Source: Clostridia bacterium (GTDB lineage: Bacteria; Bacillota; Clostridia; Christensenellales; QALW01). Taken from it: a DNA stretch of 49,647 bases. Positions 6,032 through 14,065 of this stretch are shown in pieces (within the stretch, counting starts at the first letter, position 1; each line of letters opens with the position of its first letter). The stretch is from the NCBI GenBank assembly GCA_017516345.1, contig JAFXDC010000039.1, positions 1 through 49,647 of the forward strand, in the 5' to 3' direction. The notes beneath the pieces were generated by a model. The model saw only the letters and a program-made list of their open reading frames with translations. It did no database searches and was not told where the DNA came from. Both the position numbers and the translations under genes were made by a program.

Positions 6032-8227
6032 ATGATCAGAGGTGCTGACATATCCAAGCAAAAGCAGGAGCTTTTCTCCCAGCTTGACGGCTTTTACAGC
6101 CGCCCCGCAACGGGGGGAATGGAGCTTGAGGCGGAGCTTTTAAGCTTAACGGATAAATATGAGGATCCTTACAAAAAGCGTGAGGTATCCTATACCTTTT
6201 TGTCTCAAACAATGGCGATAGAGGTCTTTTGCAAATGCCCCTTTGCCTTTGAGATAAACGACCGCAGCTCAAGGTCGGACGTTGAGGCGTCGGGCATAAG
6301 CTATTGGTACAGTCGCTTGCCCAAGGCACGCGCCGTACTTGAGGAATTCAATAAAAACATAGCGGGCGCTTACGAAAGCGGACTTGCGATATATTATCTG
6401 CCGGTGGATAACGGCCATCTGACCATTGATTATCACACTGTGCTTAAAAAGGGGCTTGCGGGAATAAAGGAGGATATTGCTCATTTTAAGGCAAGCGCAC
6501 CGCAGTGCGCGGGTCTTTACAGCGCCATGGAGAGCGGTCTTGACGGATACGTCACCCTTGGACGCAGATTTTCGCAAAGGGCGCTTGGCGCCGCGGAGCA
6601 ATGCGAGGGCAAGGACAGGGAGCGTATGCTTACCCTTGCAGACGTCATGAGCAGGGTGCCAGAGCATCCCGCGGGCAGTTTTATAGAGGCACTGTGCGCC
6701 ATCGTCTTTATGTACTACGCGGTTCCCGCCCTTGACGGAGGCAACGTCAGCGTGCTTGGTCACGTAGACCTTCTGCTTGGTGAATATCTTGACGCCGACC
6801 TTAAAAAGGGAGCAATTACCCTTGAGGAGGCCTTTGACTATATCTGGCGCTTTTTATACATCCCCGACTGCCGCTTTGGGCTTGACCACAAGGGCACCAA
6901 CTGCACCGTCACCCTGGGCGGGTGTGACGGGGACGGTGTCCCGGTATTTAACGAGGTAACGCGGCTGATCCTGAAGGCGTATATTCTTCTTGGATGCATG
7001 GATCCCAAGCTTAATCTGAGATTATCTCCAAAGAGCCCGAAGGAGCTTTGGGAGCTTGCGGCACTTGCCGTAAGCAAGGGTAACAATAATATTTGCATCT
7101 TTAACGATGAGGTCATCATAGGCGCCAACTGCAAGGCGGGCAAGCGCATACAGGACGCTCGCTTATACGTTGCGGGGGGATGTCAGGAAAACGTAATAGC
7201 AGGCTGTGAGCAAAGCTCCCGCGCCACGATATACATGAACGCTCTTGTATCCCTGGTTGGACTTTGGGATGACAGATGGGATAGGTTTGCTCTCACCTTT
7301 TGCAACCAAGCGCCCGAGCGGCTTGAGCAGAGCGATGGCTTTGACGACGTATACGCTAAGACCATGCGCAACCTTAAAATACATATAACCGCCCAGGTCA
7401 ACATGAAAAACATTTCGGAGAAAAAGGGCGTGGATTGGTGCTTAAGTCCCGCGCACTCGGCTCTTCTGGGAGACTGCATCAAAAACGGCAAGGATATGTA
7501 TTCGGGCGGCACCCGCTACAGCTCGGGCTCGGTCTCCCTTGCGGGAATAGCCACCCTGCTTGACAGTCTGCTTGCCATAAGGTGGGCGGTATTTGACGAG
7601 GGTCTTATAAGTCTTTCCGAGCTTGCGGAGGCGGTAAAAAATAATTTCAAGGGCCGCCGCGAGCTTCGCGACGCCATTATCAGGCATGCTCCAAAGCTTG
7701 GCCGCGACAAGGAGGCATCCGCCTTTGCGCGGCGCTTCTTCTTAGGCGTTGCCGCCCTTTCGGATGGACTTAAAAACACCCGCGGTGGCAAATACGAGGC
7801 GAGTCTTTTCTCCTTCAGAAGCTTTACCGCCCTTGGCTGTAATTTCCCTGCCACCCCCGACGGAAGGCTTGAGGGGGAATATCTGTCGGCGTCGGCATCC
7901 CCATCCCTGCTTGCGGAGGCTCATGCCACTGCGGTGATATCCTCGGTCAAGGATATCGACTTTACCGATTATCCCGTTGTTGCGGTCAGCGACGTTAAGA
8001 TACCCAATATCGGCAAGGAAAACGTGGAGGCACTTATGCGGGTATTTATTAAAAACGGCGGCTCGGTATTGCAGTTTAACGTAGTGGATCAGCAGACCCT
8101 GATGGATGCCAAGGCGCATCCCGAGCTTTACCCCGATCTCGTGGTAAGGGTAAGCGGCTTTTCCGCGCGCTTCGTATGCCTGACTCCTCAGGAGCAGGAC
8201 GAGGTAATACAGCGCATCTACGGCTAG
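6032..8227 (+). CDS. Glycyl-radical enzyme of the pyruvate formate-lyase-like family
   Basis: A 731-residue glycyl-radical enzyme. The active-site cysteine is Cys384 in GGCQEN, and the radical-bearing glycine is Gly709 in VRVSGFSARF, 22 residues from the C-terminus. The GCxE active-site form is shared with eliminases and dehydratases of the PFL2 group (glycerol, propanediol, choline and hydroxyproline enzymes) rather than with true pyruvate formate-lyase, but the substrate is not evident. It is shorter than the usual 780-850 residues of that group. The start is the ATG at 6032, with GAGG six bases upstream. It follows the acyltransferase by 16 bp. No activating enzyme is adjacent, so it must rely on an activase elsewhere. 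It requires anaerobic conditions. Confidence 0.88.
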   Translation: MIRGADISKQKQELFSQLDGFYSRPATGGMELEAELLSLTDKYEDPYKKREVSYTFLSQTMAIEVFCKCPFAFEINDRSSRSDVEASGISYWYSRLPKARAVLEEFNKNIAGAYESGLAIYYLPVDNGHLTIDYHTVLKKGLAGIKEDIAHFKASAPQCAGLYSAMESGLDGYVTLGRRFSQRALGAAEQCEGKDRERMLTLADVMSRVPEHPAGSFIEALCAIVFMYYAVPALDGGNVSVLGHVDLLLGEYLDADLKKGAITLEEAFDYIWRFLYIPDCRFGLDHKGTNCTVTLGGCDGDGVPVFNEVTRLILKAYILLGCMDPKLNLRLSPKSPKELWELAALAVSKGNNNICIFNDEVIIGANCKAGKRIQDARLYVAGGCQENVIAGCEQSSRATIYMNALVSLVGLWDDRWDRFALTFCNQAPERLEQSDGFDDVYAKTMRNLKIHITAQVNMKNISEKKGVDWCLSPAHSALLGDCIKNGKDMYSGGTRYSSGSVSLAGIATLLDSLLAIRWAVFDEGLISLSELAEAVKNNFKGRRELRDAIIRHAPKLGRDKEASAFARRFFLGVAALSDGLKNTRGGKYEASLFSFRSFTALGCNFPATPDGRLEGEYLSASASPSLLAEAHATAVISSVKDIDFTDYPVVAVSDVKIPNIGKENVEALMRVFIKNGGSVLQFNVVDQQTLMDAKAHPELYPDLVVRVSGFSARFVCLTPQEQDEVIQRIYG

Positions 8228-8250
8228 AAAATATCATATGCACTAAAAAG

Positions 8251-8284
8251 GAGATCCACCTGCAAGCACAGATGGGTCTTTTTA
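8251..8284 (+). terminator. First terminator after the glycyl-radical enzyme
   Basis: GATCCACCTG (8253-8262) pairs, with G-U pairs, to CAGATGGGTC (8269-8278), followed by five T. Confidence 0.7.
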
Positions 8285-8289
8285 TAAAA

Positions 8290-8334
8290 ATGCCCCTTAA
8301 GGCGGACAAGCCTTAAGGGGCGCTTTGATTTTTT
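8290..8334 (+). terminator. Second terminator after the glycyl-radical enzyme
   Basis: A perfect 12-bp stem, GCCCCTTAAGGC (8292-8303) with its complement at 8310-8321, is followed by GCTTTGATTTTTT. A small GCGCGC hairpin follows at 8345-8361. Confidence 0.8.
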
Positions 8335-8448
8335 ATTAATATTTGCGCGCACAAAGCGCGCTCCGTTATTTATGTATTATGAATGTAAATGTTGGAATCG
8401 GTCTATTTTTCGGTGTTTTTGGTTCTTTTTTTTACAAAGCGAATGTGT

Positions 8449-8480
8449 TATAATATTATTGATAAATTGATAAACGTTTA
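8449..8480 (+). promoter_or_regulatory. Extended -10 promoter and palindromic operator candidate
   Basis: A TG-n-TATAAT extended -10 (TATAAT at 8449-8454) has no good -35 partner. About 17 bases downstream is the palindrome TAAACGTTTA (8471-8480), with the central CG typical of LacI-family operators, directly ahead of the AAAGGAG ribosome binding site of the glycosidase-like lipoprotein. Repression by a sugar-responsive LacI protein is inference; no such regulator is in the window. Confidence 0.4.
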
Positions 8481-8493
8481 AAGGAGTGAAATT

Positions 8494-9648
8494 ATGTATT
8501 TGAAATTAAAGAGATCGTTCGCCGTAAGATCCATTGTGATAGGCATTTTATGCGCCGTATTGCTTCTTACGGGCTGTAACGTTACAGAAAACCCATCCGC
8601 AACACCTGCGGATCAGCCAAGCCCGACACCCGACCCCGCCAAAACAGTATCGCAGTCTCACGTTATGCAGTTTACAAACGAGCTTGACGGCATATACAAC
8701 TACTGCCCGTCAATAATGCAAATGCCCGACGGCACCTTGTACATATATTACTGCACCAACCGCGAATCGTACGTAATAGTGGATCATATCGGTATGCGCA
8801 AGGGTACGCGAAATTCCGACGGAAGCATAAGCTGGGGCGAGGAGGTTATCGTGCTTTCCCCCACCGACGGTGCCTGGGACAGCATGCACGCCTGCGACCC
8901 GTCCGTAATTGCCGGCGAATTTGTTTACGGCGGCGAAACCTACAATTACCTTATGGCGTATCTTGGATGTGTCACCAAGGACAACCAGGACAACGAGGTG
9001 GGCATTGCGGTTGCAAAGAGTCCCGAGGGGCCGTTTATAAAGGTGGACTGCAATCCTATTATTAAATACGAGCACGACGACAGCCTTTCCATGTTCCAAT
9101 GGGGCGTAGGTCAGCCCAGCGTTGTGAGCATTGACAAAAAGGGTCAGGTATGGATATTCTATTCCATCGGTGATAAGAAGGGATACAGAGTAGGAGTTGA
9201 CGCCTGGGATCTGTCAAACCTTGATGCGCCGATACTGCTAAGCTCAAACGATCTTCCCCATACCGGTCTTAAGACCATTAACGGCAGGGGCGGAGATTAT
9301 CTTAACAACCCCGACGTGGTTTATGATGAAAATGCCCGGCGCTTCTACGTTTCCTCTGATGCTCATCCCCATCCAAGTGATGATCCAAACTACGTTTCCT
9401 CGCATTTCAGAGTATCTTATTTTGATAAGCCCGAAAGCTTCTCAAAATTCAAGTGGACCGAATACGACCTTTGCTCTCCCGATATGACGGGCTTTGCAAG
9501 AAACCACAACACCGGTATATTGCGCAACGAATACGGCCATCTGGTGAGCAACGGTTATCTTACGGTATTCTACACCGGAGCCATTGCGGGAAAAGACACC
9601 TTATGGAGCTACAGAATACATAACTACAACCTTGCTCTTCCTGAATAG
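8494..9648 (+). CDS. Glycoside hydrolase family 43-like lipoprotein
   Basis: A 384-residue lipoprotein. The signal ends at lipobox LLTGC (Cys28) and is followed by a Pro/Ser/Thr-rich linker to about residue 52. The remainder has the repeating pattern of a five-bladed beta-propeller: blades carry short aromatic strands and acidic turns, including CDPSVI and NNPDVV segments like those that place catalytic acids in GH43-type enzymes. This suggests an extracellular arabinan/xylan-type glycosidase or a non-catalytic carbohydrate-binding propeller; the exact family is uncertain. The start has AAAGGAG. It is a single-gene unit behind a possible LacI-type operator. Confidence 0.65.
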   Translation: MYLKLKRSFAVRSIVIGILCAVLLLTGCNVTENPSATPADQPSPTPDPAKTVSQSHVMQFTNELDGIYNYCPSIMQMPDGTLYIYYCTNRESYVIVDHIGMRKGTRNSDGSISWGEEVIVLSPTDGAWDSMHACDPSVIAGEFVYGGETYNYLMAYLGCVTKDNQDNEVGIAVAKSPEGPFIKVDCNPIIKYEHDDSLSMFQWGVGQPSVVSIDKKGQVWIFYSIGDKKGYRVGVDAWDLSNLDAPILLSSNDLPHTGLKTINGRGGDYLNNPDVVYDENARRFYVSSDAHPHPSDDPNYVSSHFRVSYFDKPESFSKFKWTEYDLCSPDMTGFARNHNTGILRNEYGHLVSNGYLTVFYTGAIAGKDTLWSYRIHNYNLALPE

Positions 9649-9657
9649 CTTGAATTT

Positions 9658-9698
9658 TAAAAGTCCCTTGAAGCATTGCTTCAAGGGACTTATTTTTT
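9658..9698. terminator. Bidirectional terminator, glycosidase-like gene and nadE
   Basis: AAGTCCCTTGAAGC (9661-9674) pairs perfectly with 9678-9691 around a 3-base loop, with ATTTTTT after it and TTTTAA before it, serving the convergent genes. Confidence 0.85.
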
Positions 9699-10428
9699 AA
9701 AGCTCTGGCTTAAAGGCAGGCATAAGCTCCAGCTTAAAGAGATTTGCCTTATGCTTTTTGTCGATGAGCTCCTTGGTCTTGGGGTCATCTATCTCGCCCG
9801 TACGGATATAACGGTCAAGCACGGCGTAGGTAAAGCCGAGATTGTCCTCATCGGTCTTGCCGCAAAGTCCGTCGATGGGGGTCTTGTCAACAAGGTCGAT
9901 GGGAAGTCCAAGCTCGTAGCCTATCTGCTTGACCTCTGCAACGGTAAGATGAGAAAGAGGGCTGAAGTCACCCACCGAGTCACCGTATCGGGTGGAGTAG
10001 CCCACCCAATCCTCCGAAAGGTTGCAGGTGTTTACCACCCTGCCGTTACAGCTTTGGGATATGGCATAGACCACCGACATACGTATTCTCGGGGAAAGAT
10101 TGTTGCGGGACTGATCGGTTATCTCTAACTCCTTGGGAAGATTGTCAAGCACACCCTTGACGGCATCCTTGATATTTACCACGTAATGCCTTATGCCCAG
10201 GTGCTCAACAAGCCTGTATGCGCAGTCGATATCGTGCTGCTCGCCGTTTGGCATGAGCACGCCGATGACCCTGTCCGCGCCCAGCGCCTCAACGCAAAGC
10301 GCCGCCGCCACCGAGCTGTCCTTGCCTCCCGAGATGCCCAGCACTGCATTACAGCCCTTGCCGTTTTTATCAAAAAAGTCGCGTATCCACGCCACGCAAT
10401 CGTTTTTTATCCTCTTGGCATCAAACAT
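9697..10428 (-). CDS. nadE: NH3-dependent NAD+ synthetase
   Basis: A 243-residue cytoplasmic enzyme that amidates deamido-NAD to NAD with ATP and ammonia. The ATP-pyrophosphatase loop SGGKDSS is at residues 33-39. TCNLSEDWVGYSTRYGD and the later KTDEDNLGF segment are the substrate-binding signatures of the family. There is no glutaminase domain, so it is the ammonia-using short form. GGAGG lies six bases ahead of the ATG. It has its own consensus promoter and follows dut on the same strand, separated by a terminator. Confidence 0.95.
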   Translation of the reverse strand: MFDAKRIKNDCVAWIRDFFDKNGKGCNAVLGISGGKDSSVAAALCVEALGADRVIGVLMPNGEQHDIDCAYRLVEHLGIRHYVVNIKDAVKGVLDNLPKELEITDQSRNNLSPRIRMSVVYAISQSCNGRVVNTCNLSEDWVGYSTRYGDSVGDFSPLSHLTVAEVKQIGYELGLPIDLVDKTPIDGLCGKTDEDNLGFTYAVLDRYIRTGEIDDPKTKELIDKKHKANLFKLELMPAFKPEL

Positions 10429-10478
10429 ATTATACCTCCAATACTACTCTTACCAAAATTACCGTTATTATTTAATTA

Positions 10479-10507
10479 ATTGTACATTTCAAAGAAGAAT
10501 TTGTCAA
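10479..10507 (-). promoter_or_regulatory. Promoter of nadE
   Basis: The minus strand has a perfect TTGACA (10502-10507), 17 bp, then TACAAT (10479-10484). The -35 box begins a few bases after the T-run of the dut terminator. Confidence 0.8.
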
Positions 10508-10510
10508 TGC

Positions 10511-10539
10511 AAAAAAGCCGTCTCCTCAGAGACGGTTTT
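10511..10539 (-). terminator. Terminator of dut
   Basis: On the minus strand CCGTCTC, TGAG, GAGACGG is followed by CTTTTTT. It separates dut from nadE. Confidence 0.75.
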
Positions 10540-10586
10540 CGCTTATAATTTTTTATTTTACTAAGCTGTATATTTTTATATAACCC

Positions 10587-11021
10587 TTATTTCCCCGTTG
10601 AGCCGAAGCCGCCATCACCGCGGAGGGTGTCGGGAAGCGAGTCGGTAAGACAGAAATCCAGCGCCATAAAGGGCAGGACTGCCATTTGGGCGATTCTGTC
10701 GCCGGGATTTACCGCTTGCGGGATATCGGAATCGTTATGCAGAGCCACGATATACTCGCCGCGGTAATCGCTGTCGCACACTCCCACGCAATTTGCGGGG
10801 CGGAGTCCCTGCTTTGCGGCAAGGCCGCTACGGGCAAATATGGCGGCAAAGTAGCCGTCGGGAAGAGCAAATGCAAGGCCCGTACCTATTTTTGCGGTGG
10901 TATGGGGAGGTATCTCCACGGTGGCGTCGATGCAGGCGTAAAGATCGTAGCCTGCGGCGTATGCCGAGCCGCGGGTGGGAATTATGGCGCTATCCTTTAG
11001 CTTTTTAACCGAAATATTCAT
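10587..11021 (-). CDS. dut: dUTP diphosphatase (dUTPase)
   Basis: A 144-residue trimeric-type dUTPase that hydrolyses dUTP to dUMP, protecting DNA from uracil and feeding dTMP synthesis. All five family motifs are visible: AGYDLYA, ARSGLAAKQG, VCDSDYRGEY, GDRIAQM and the C-terminal arm RGDGGFGSTGK. I place the start at the ATG at 11021 (MNISVKKLK), which fits normal family length. An upstream in-frame TTG at 11078 lies inside a consensus promoter and is therefore unlikely. The gene follows nrdG directly and adds to the nucleotide theme of this stretch. Confidence 0.95.
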   Translation of the reverse strand: MNISVKKLKDSAIIPTRGSAYAAGYDLYACIDATVEIPPHTTAKIGTGLAFALPDGYFAAIFARSGLAAKQGLRPANCVGVCDSDYRGEYIVALHNDSDIPQAVNPGDRIAQMAVLPFMALDFCLTDSLPDTLRGDGGFGSTGK

Positions 11022-11049
11022 ATCTTCACCGATCCTCGGATTTTTTGAT

Positions 11050-11078
11050 ATTATATCATACTTTTTTAAGGTTATCAA
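11050..11078 (-). promoter_or_regulatory. dut promoter overlapping the end of nrdG
   Basis: The minus strand has TTGATA (11073-11078), 17 bp, then TG-A-TATAAT (11050-11055). The -35 box overlaps the nrdG stop codon, so dut can be expressed independently of nrdDG. Confidence 0.75.
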
Positions 11079-11596
11079 CCATTCCAGGGCACGACCTCGC
11101 CCTTTTTCAGGGTTGCGGGCAGGTCGATTATGCGTTGGTTGCTTGAGCCGCGGAAGCGCAATGAGATATCGTACTTATCCGCCTCAAATTTACCGTCCAC
11201 CAAAACGTCGATGAGCTTGAGCAACGGCAGGGTTTCGGGGCAATGGCACCGCGCTTTATCATCAAGCAGCTCCTCAAGGGTAAAGCCGCTGTACGCCCAG
11301 ATATCCTTGTCCGGATATATCTGTCTCACTCTTTTTACAAAGGGCAGAAGGGCCTGCTGGTTGCTTATCTCAAAGGGCTCGCCGCCAAGCAGGGTAAGTC
11401 CCCTGATGTAATCGGGGGCGAGCATATTTATTATCTGCTCCCGTGCGGCATCGTCAAAGGGGGTGCCGTAGGAGAAATCCCAGGTCTCCCTTTGAAAGCA
11501 GCCGGGGCAATGATTTCTGCAGCCCGAAACGAACAGGGTGACTCGCACCCCCGCTCCGTTTGCGATATCACAATTTTTAATATTACCGTAATGCAT
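11075..11596 (-). CDS. nrdG: Anaerobic ribonucleotide reductase activating protein
   Basis: A 173-residue radical SAM enzyme that uses a 4Fe-4S cluster and S-adenosylmethionine to install the glycyl radical on NrdD. The cluster motif CxxxCxxC is Cys26, Cys30, Cys33 (CRNHCPGC). The LLGGEPFE segment matches the SAM-contacting GGEP motif. Its ATG shares one base with the nrdD stop (TAATG), so the two are translationally coupled. Length and motifs are normal for the family. Confidence 0.96.
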   Translation of the reverse strand: MHYGNIKNCDIANGAGVRVTLFVSGCRNHCPGCFQRETWDFSYGTPFDDAAREQIINMLAPDYIRGLTLLGGEPFEISNQQALLPFVKRVRQIYPDKDIWAYSGFTLEELLDDKARCHCPETLPLLKLIDVLVDGKFEADKYDISLRFRGSSNQRIIDLPATLKKGEVVPWNG

Positions 11597-13755
11597 TAAA
11601 GATGTAACACTCTTTCCTTTATCTCTTGTGTTCTGCCCTGATTCCAGAACTGCGAGCCGATATAGCCGCAGGTACGGCGGGCGACGTTCATGCGGTTCTG
11701 ATCGGTATTACCGCACTTGGGACAACGCCAGATGAACTTGCCGTCCTGCTCAACTATCTGTATCTCGCCGTCAAAGCCGCACTCGGAGCAGTAATCAGAC
11801 TTGGTGTTAAGCTCTGCGTACATGATGTTATCGTAAATAAAGCGGATGACCGCAAGCACGGCATCAAGGTTATTCTGCATATTGGGCACCTCGATGTAGC
11901 TTATGGCGCCACCCGAGGAAAGATGCTGGAATTTTGCCTCAAAGCGAAGCTTTTCAAAGGCATCGATGGGCTCGGTGACGTGTACGTGGTAGCTGTTTGT
12001 AATATAGCCCTTGTCGGTAACCCCCTCAATGACGCCGAAGCGGCGCTGTAGGCACTTGGCAAACTTATAGGTGGTGCTCTCTAAGGGAGTGCCGTAGATG
12101 CTGAAGGCAATGTTTGTCTGCTCCTTCCATTTGTTGCAGGCATCGTTCATATGCTCCATTATCCTTATTGCAAAGGGTGTTGCCTCGGGATGGGTATGGG
12201 ACTTGCCCGTCATAAACTTAACGCACTCATAGAGTCCCGCATAGCCAAGGGATATCGAGGAATATCCGCCAAAGAGGAGCTTATCTATGGTCTCGCCCTT
12301 TTTAAGGCGGGCGCAGGCACCGTACTGCCAGAGTATGGGGGCGGCATCGGAGAGAGTGCCCTTCAGACGGTTGTGGCGGCACATGAGTGCACGGTAGCAC
12401 AGCTCAAGGCGCTCGTCGAATATGCTCCAGAATTTTTCGGTATTTCCCCCCGAGGAGAGTGCCACGTCCACAAGGTTTATGGTTACCACGCCCTGATTGA
12501 AGCGGCCGTAGAATTTATAATTACCCTCCTCGTCCTTCCAGGGAGCAAGAGCAGAGCGGCATCCCATTACCGGGAAGCAGTTGCCCTCCTTAAGCTCCTT
12601 CATCTTCTTTTCCGAGATATAGTCGGGCACAAGGCGCTTTGCACTGCACTTGGCGGCAAGCTTGGTAAGGTAATAATATTTGGAGTCGGCGTGCACGTTG
12701 TCCTCCTCAAGGACGTATATAAGCTTGGGGAAGGCGGGGGTTATCCATACTCCGTCCTCATTTTTAACACCGATATAACGTTGAGCGAGCATCTCCTCTA
12801 TGATTATTGCAAGATCCTGCTTCTCCTGCTCGTTTTTCGCCTCGTTAAGGTACATAAACACGGTTACGAAGGGGGCCTGTCCGTTGGTGGTGAGCAGAGT
12901 GACCACCTGATACTGAATGGTCTGCACGCCCTTGTTGATCTCGCTTCTTAAGCGCTTTTCGGCAATGGCGTTTATCTGCTGTTGGGTCATCTCCACACCC
13001 GCATCCGCCATCTCTGCGGCAACGTCGCGGCGAAGCTTTTCGCGGCTGACCTGCACGAAGGGGGCAAGGTGGGCAAGGGAGATGCTCTGTCCGCCGTACT
13101 GGTTGGATGCCACCTGCGCTATTATCTGGGTGGCGATATTACAGGCGGTGGAAAAGCTGTGGGGCTTTTCTATCATTGTGCCGGAAATGACCGTACCGTT
13201 TTGCAGCATATCCTCCAGATTAACAAGGTCGCAGTTGTGCATATGCTGCGCAAAGTAATCGGCATCGTGGAAGTGGATGATGCCCTCGTTGTGAGCCTGC
13301 ACAATGTCCTGAGGAAGCAGGATGCGGTTTGTAATGTCCTTGCTGACCTCGCCCGCCATATAGTCGCGCTGTACGCTGTTGACGGTGGGGTTCTTGTTGG
13401 AGTTCTCCTGCTTTGCCTCCTCGTTGTTGCACTCGATAAGGCTTAATATCTTATCGTCGGTGGTGTTGCTTTTGCGCACGAGGGAGCGGGTATAGCGGTA
13501 GGTGATGTACCTCTTTGCCACCTCGAAGGCACCGTGGGCCATTATCTGCTTCTCCACAAGGTCCTGTATCTCCTCCACCGACAGGGCGCGGTTCATCTTC
13601 TGGCAGGAAAGAGCCACAGACTGCGCGATGCGCTTTATCTGCATGGGGGTCATTTTTTCCGCGTCGTTCACAACGTCGTTTGCCTTTGTTACGGCAACCT
13701 CTATTTTTTCAATATTAAAGTCTACCTCAGAGCCGTTTCTCTTGATTATTTTCAT
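11596..13755 (-). CDS. nrdD: Anaerobic (class III) ribonucleoside-triphosphate reductase
   Basis: A 719-residue enzyme that makes deoxyribonucleotides under anoxia. An ATP-cone allosteric domain occupies about residues 1-95 (starting IIKRNGSEVDF). The catalytic barrel follows. The C-terminal zinc site has four cysteines (CSECG and CPKCG), and the radical-bearing glycine is about Gly697 in RRTCGYIG. The start is the ATG at 13755, which has GGAGAG six bases upstream; an earlier in-frame start would add nine residues without a ribosome binding site. It is transcribed with nrdG from a consensus promoter whose start region carries tandem NrdR boxes. It marks a strict or facultative anaerobe. Confidence 0.97.
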   Translation of the reverse strand: MKIIKRNGSEVDFNIEKIEVAVTKANDVVNDAEKMTPMQIKRIAQSVALSCQKMNRALSVEEIQDLVEKQIMAHGAFEVAKRYITYRYTRSLVRKSNTTDDKILSLIECNNEEAKQENSNKNPTVNSVQRDYMAGEVSKDITNRILLPQDIVQAHNEGIIHFHDADYFAQHMHNCDLVNLEDMLQNGTVISGTMIEKPHSFSTACNIATQIIAQVASNQYGGQSISLAHLAPFVQVSREKLRRDVAAEMADAGVEMTQQQINAIAEKRLRSEINKGVQTIQYQVVTLLTTNGQAPFVTVFMYLNEAKNEQEKQDLAIIIEEMLAQRYIGVKNEDGVWITPAFPKLIYVLEEDNVHADSKYYYLTKLAAKCSAKRLVPDYISEKKMKELKEGNCFPVMGCRSALAPWKDEEGNYKFYGRFNQGVVTINLVDVALSSGGNTEKFWSIFDERLELCYRALMCRHNRLKGTLSDAAPILWQYGACARLKKGETIDKLLFGGYSSISLGYAGLYECVKFMTGKSHTHPEATPFAIRIMEHMNDACNKWKEQTNIAFSIYGTPLESTTYKFAKCLQRRFGVIEGVTDKGYITNSYHVHVTEPIDAFEKLRFEAKFQHLSSGGAISYIEVPNMQNNLDAVLAVIRFIYDNIMYAELNTKSDYCSECGFDGEIQIVEQDGKFIWRCPKCGNTDQNRMNVARRTCGYIGSQFWNQGRTQEIKERVLHL

Positions 13756-13805
13756 GCTTTTCTCTCCTTTGGTGATGGTCATTCTTCTTTAAAAAAACCG
13801 TTTGT

Positions 13806-13853
13806 TTACTATTTATAGTGATAAGCTTATATATAATACACCATATATTGTTT
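13806..13853 (-). promoter_or_regulatory. Tandem NrdR boxes upstream of nrdD
   Basis: TTACTATTTATAGTGA (13806-13821) and ACACCATATATTGTTT (13838-13853) each match most positions of the NrdR-box consensus (ACACwATATATwGTGT). They are 32 bp apart start to start, three helical turns, the usual spacing for this ATP/dATP-sensing repressor. Both lie downstream of the -10 box, consistent with blocking transcription start or clearance. Confidence 0.75.
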
Positions 13854-13865
13854 TTTTGCAAGGAT

Positions 13866-13894
13866 ATATTATCAAATAAAAAATAATTTGTCAA
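13866..13894 (-). promoter_or_regulatory. Promoter of nrdDG
   Basis: The minus strand reads TTGACA (13889-13894), 17 bp, then TG-A-TAATAT (13866-13871), followed immediately by the NrdR boxes. Confidence 0.8.
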
Positions 13895-13930
13895 TATATT
13901 TTCCGAATTTTCTGAAAATATATTTTCCCA

Positions 13931-13957
13931 TTAAAAAAGCAGGCTCTCGCCTGCTTG
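13931..13957 (-). terminator. Terminator of the LUD-pepT operon
   Basis: On the minus strand AAGCAGGC, GAGA, GCCTGCTT is followed by TTTTAA, about 110 bp after the pepT stop. The roughly 110 bp between them holds nothing else that I can identify. Confidence 0.75.
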
Positions 13958-14065
13958 ATCTTGTTTTACGCCTCTGCTTTTTTTGCGCATTTTTACACTT
14001 TTTTAAAGGGATATTTGCCGTGCATTTTTATGCAGGGCATTTCAGGCGACCGTTTCTTGATTTCT

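Noticed and set aside
11022-11078. Upstream TTG start for dut
   Set aside because: The extra 19 codons contain the dut promoter and fall outside the normal family length.
12151-12951. 266-codon plus-strand frame
   Set aside because: It is antisense to the well-supported nrdD coding sequence and encodes no recognisable protein.
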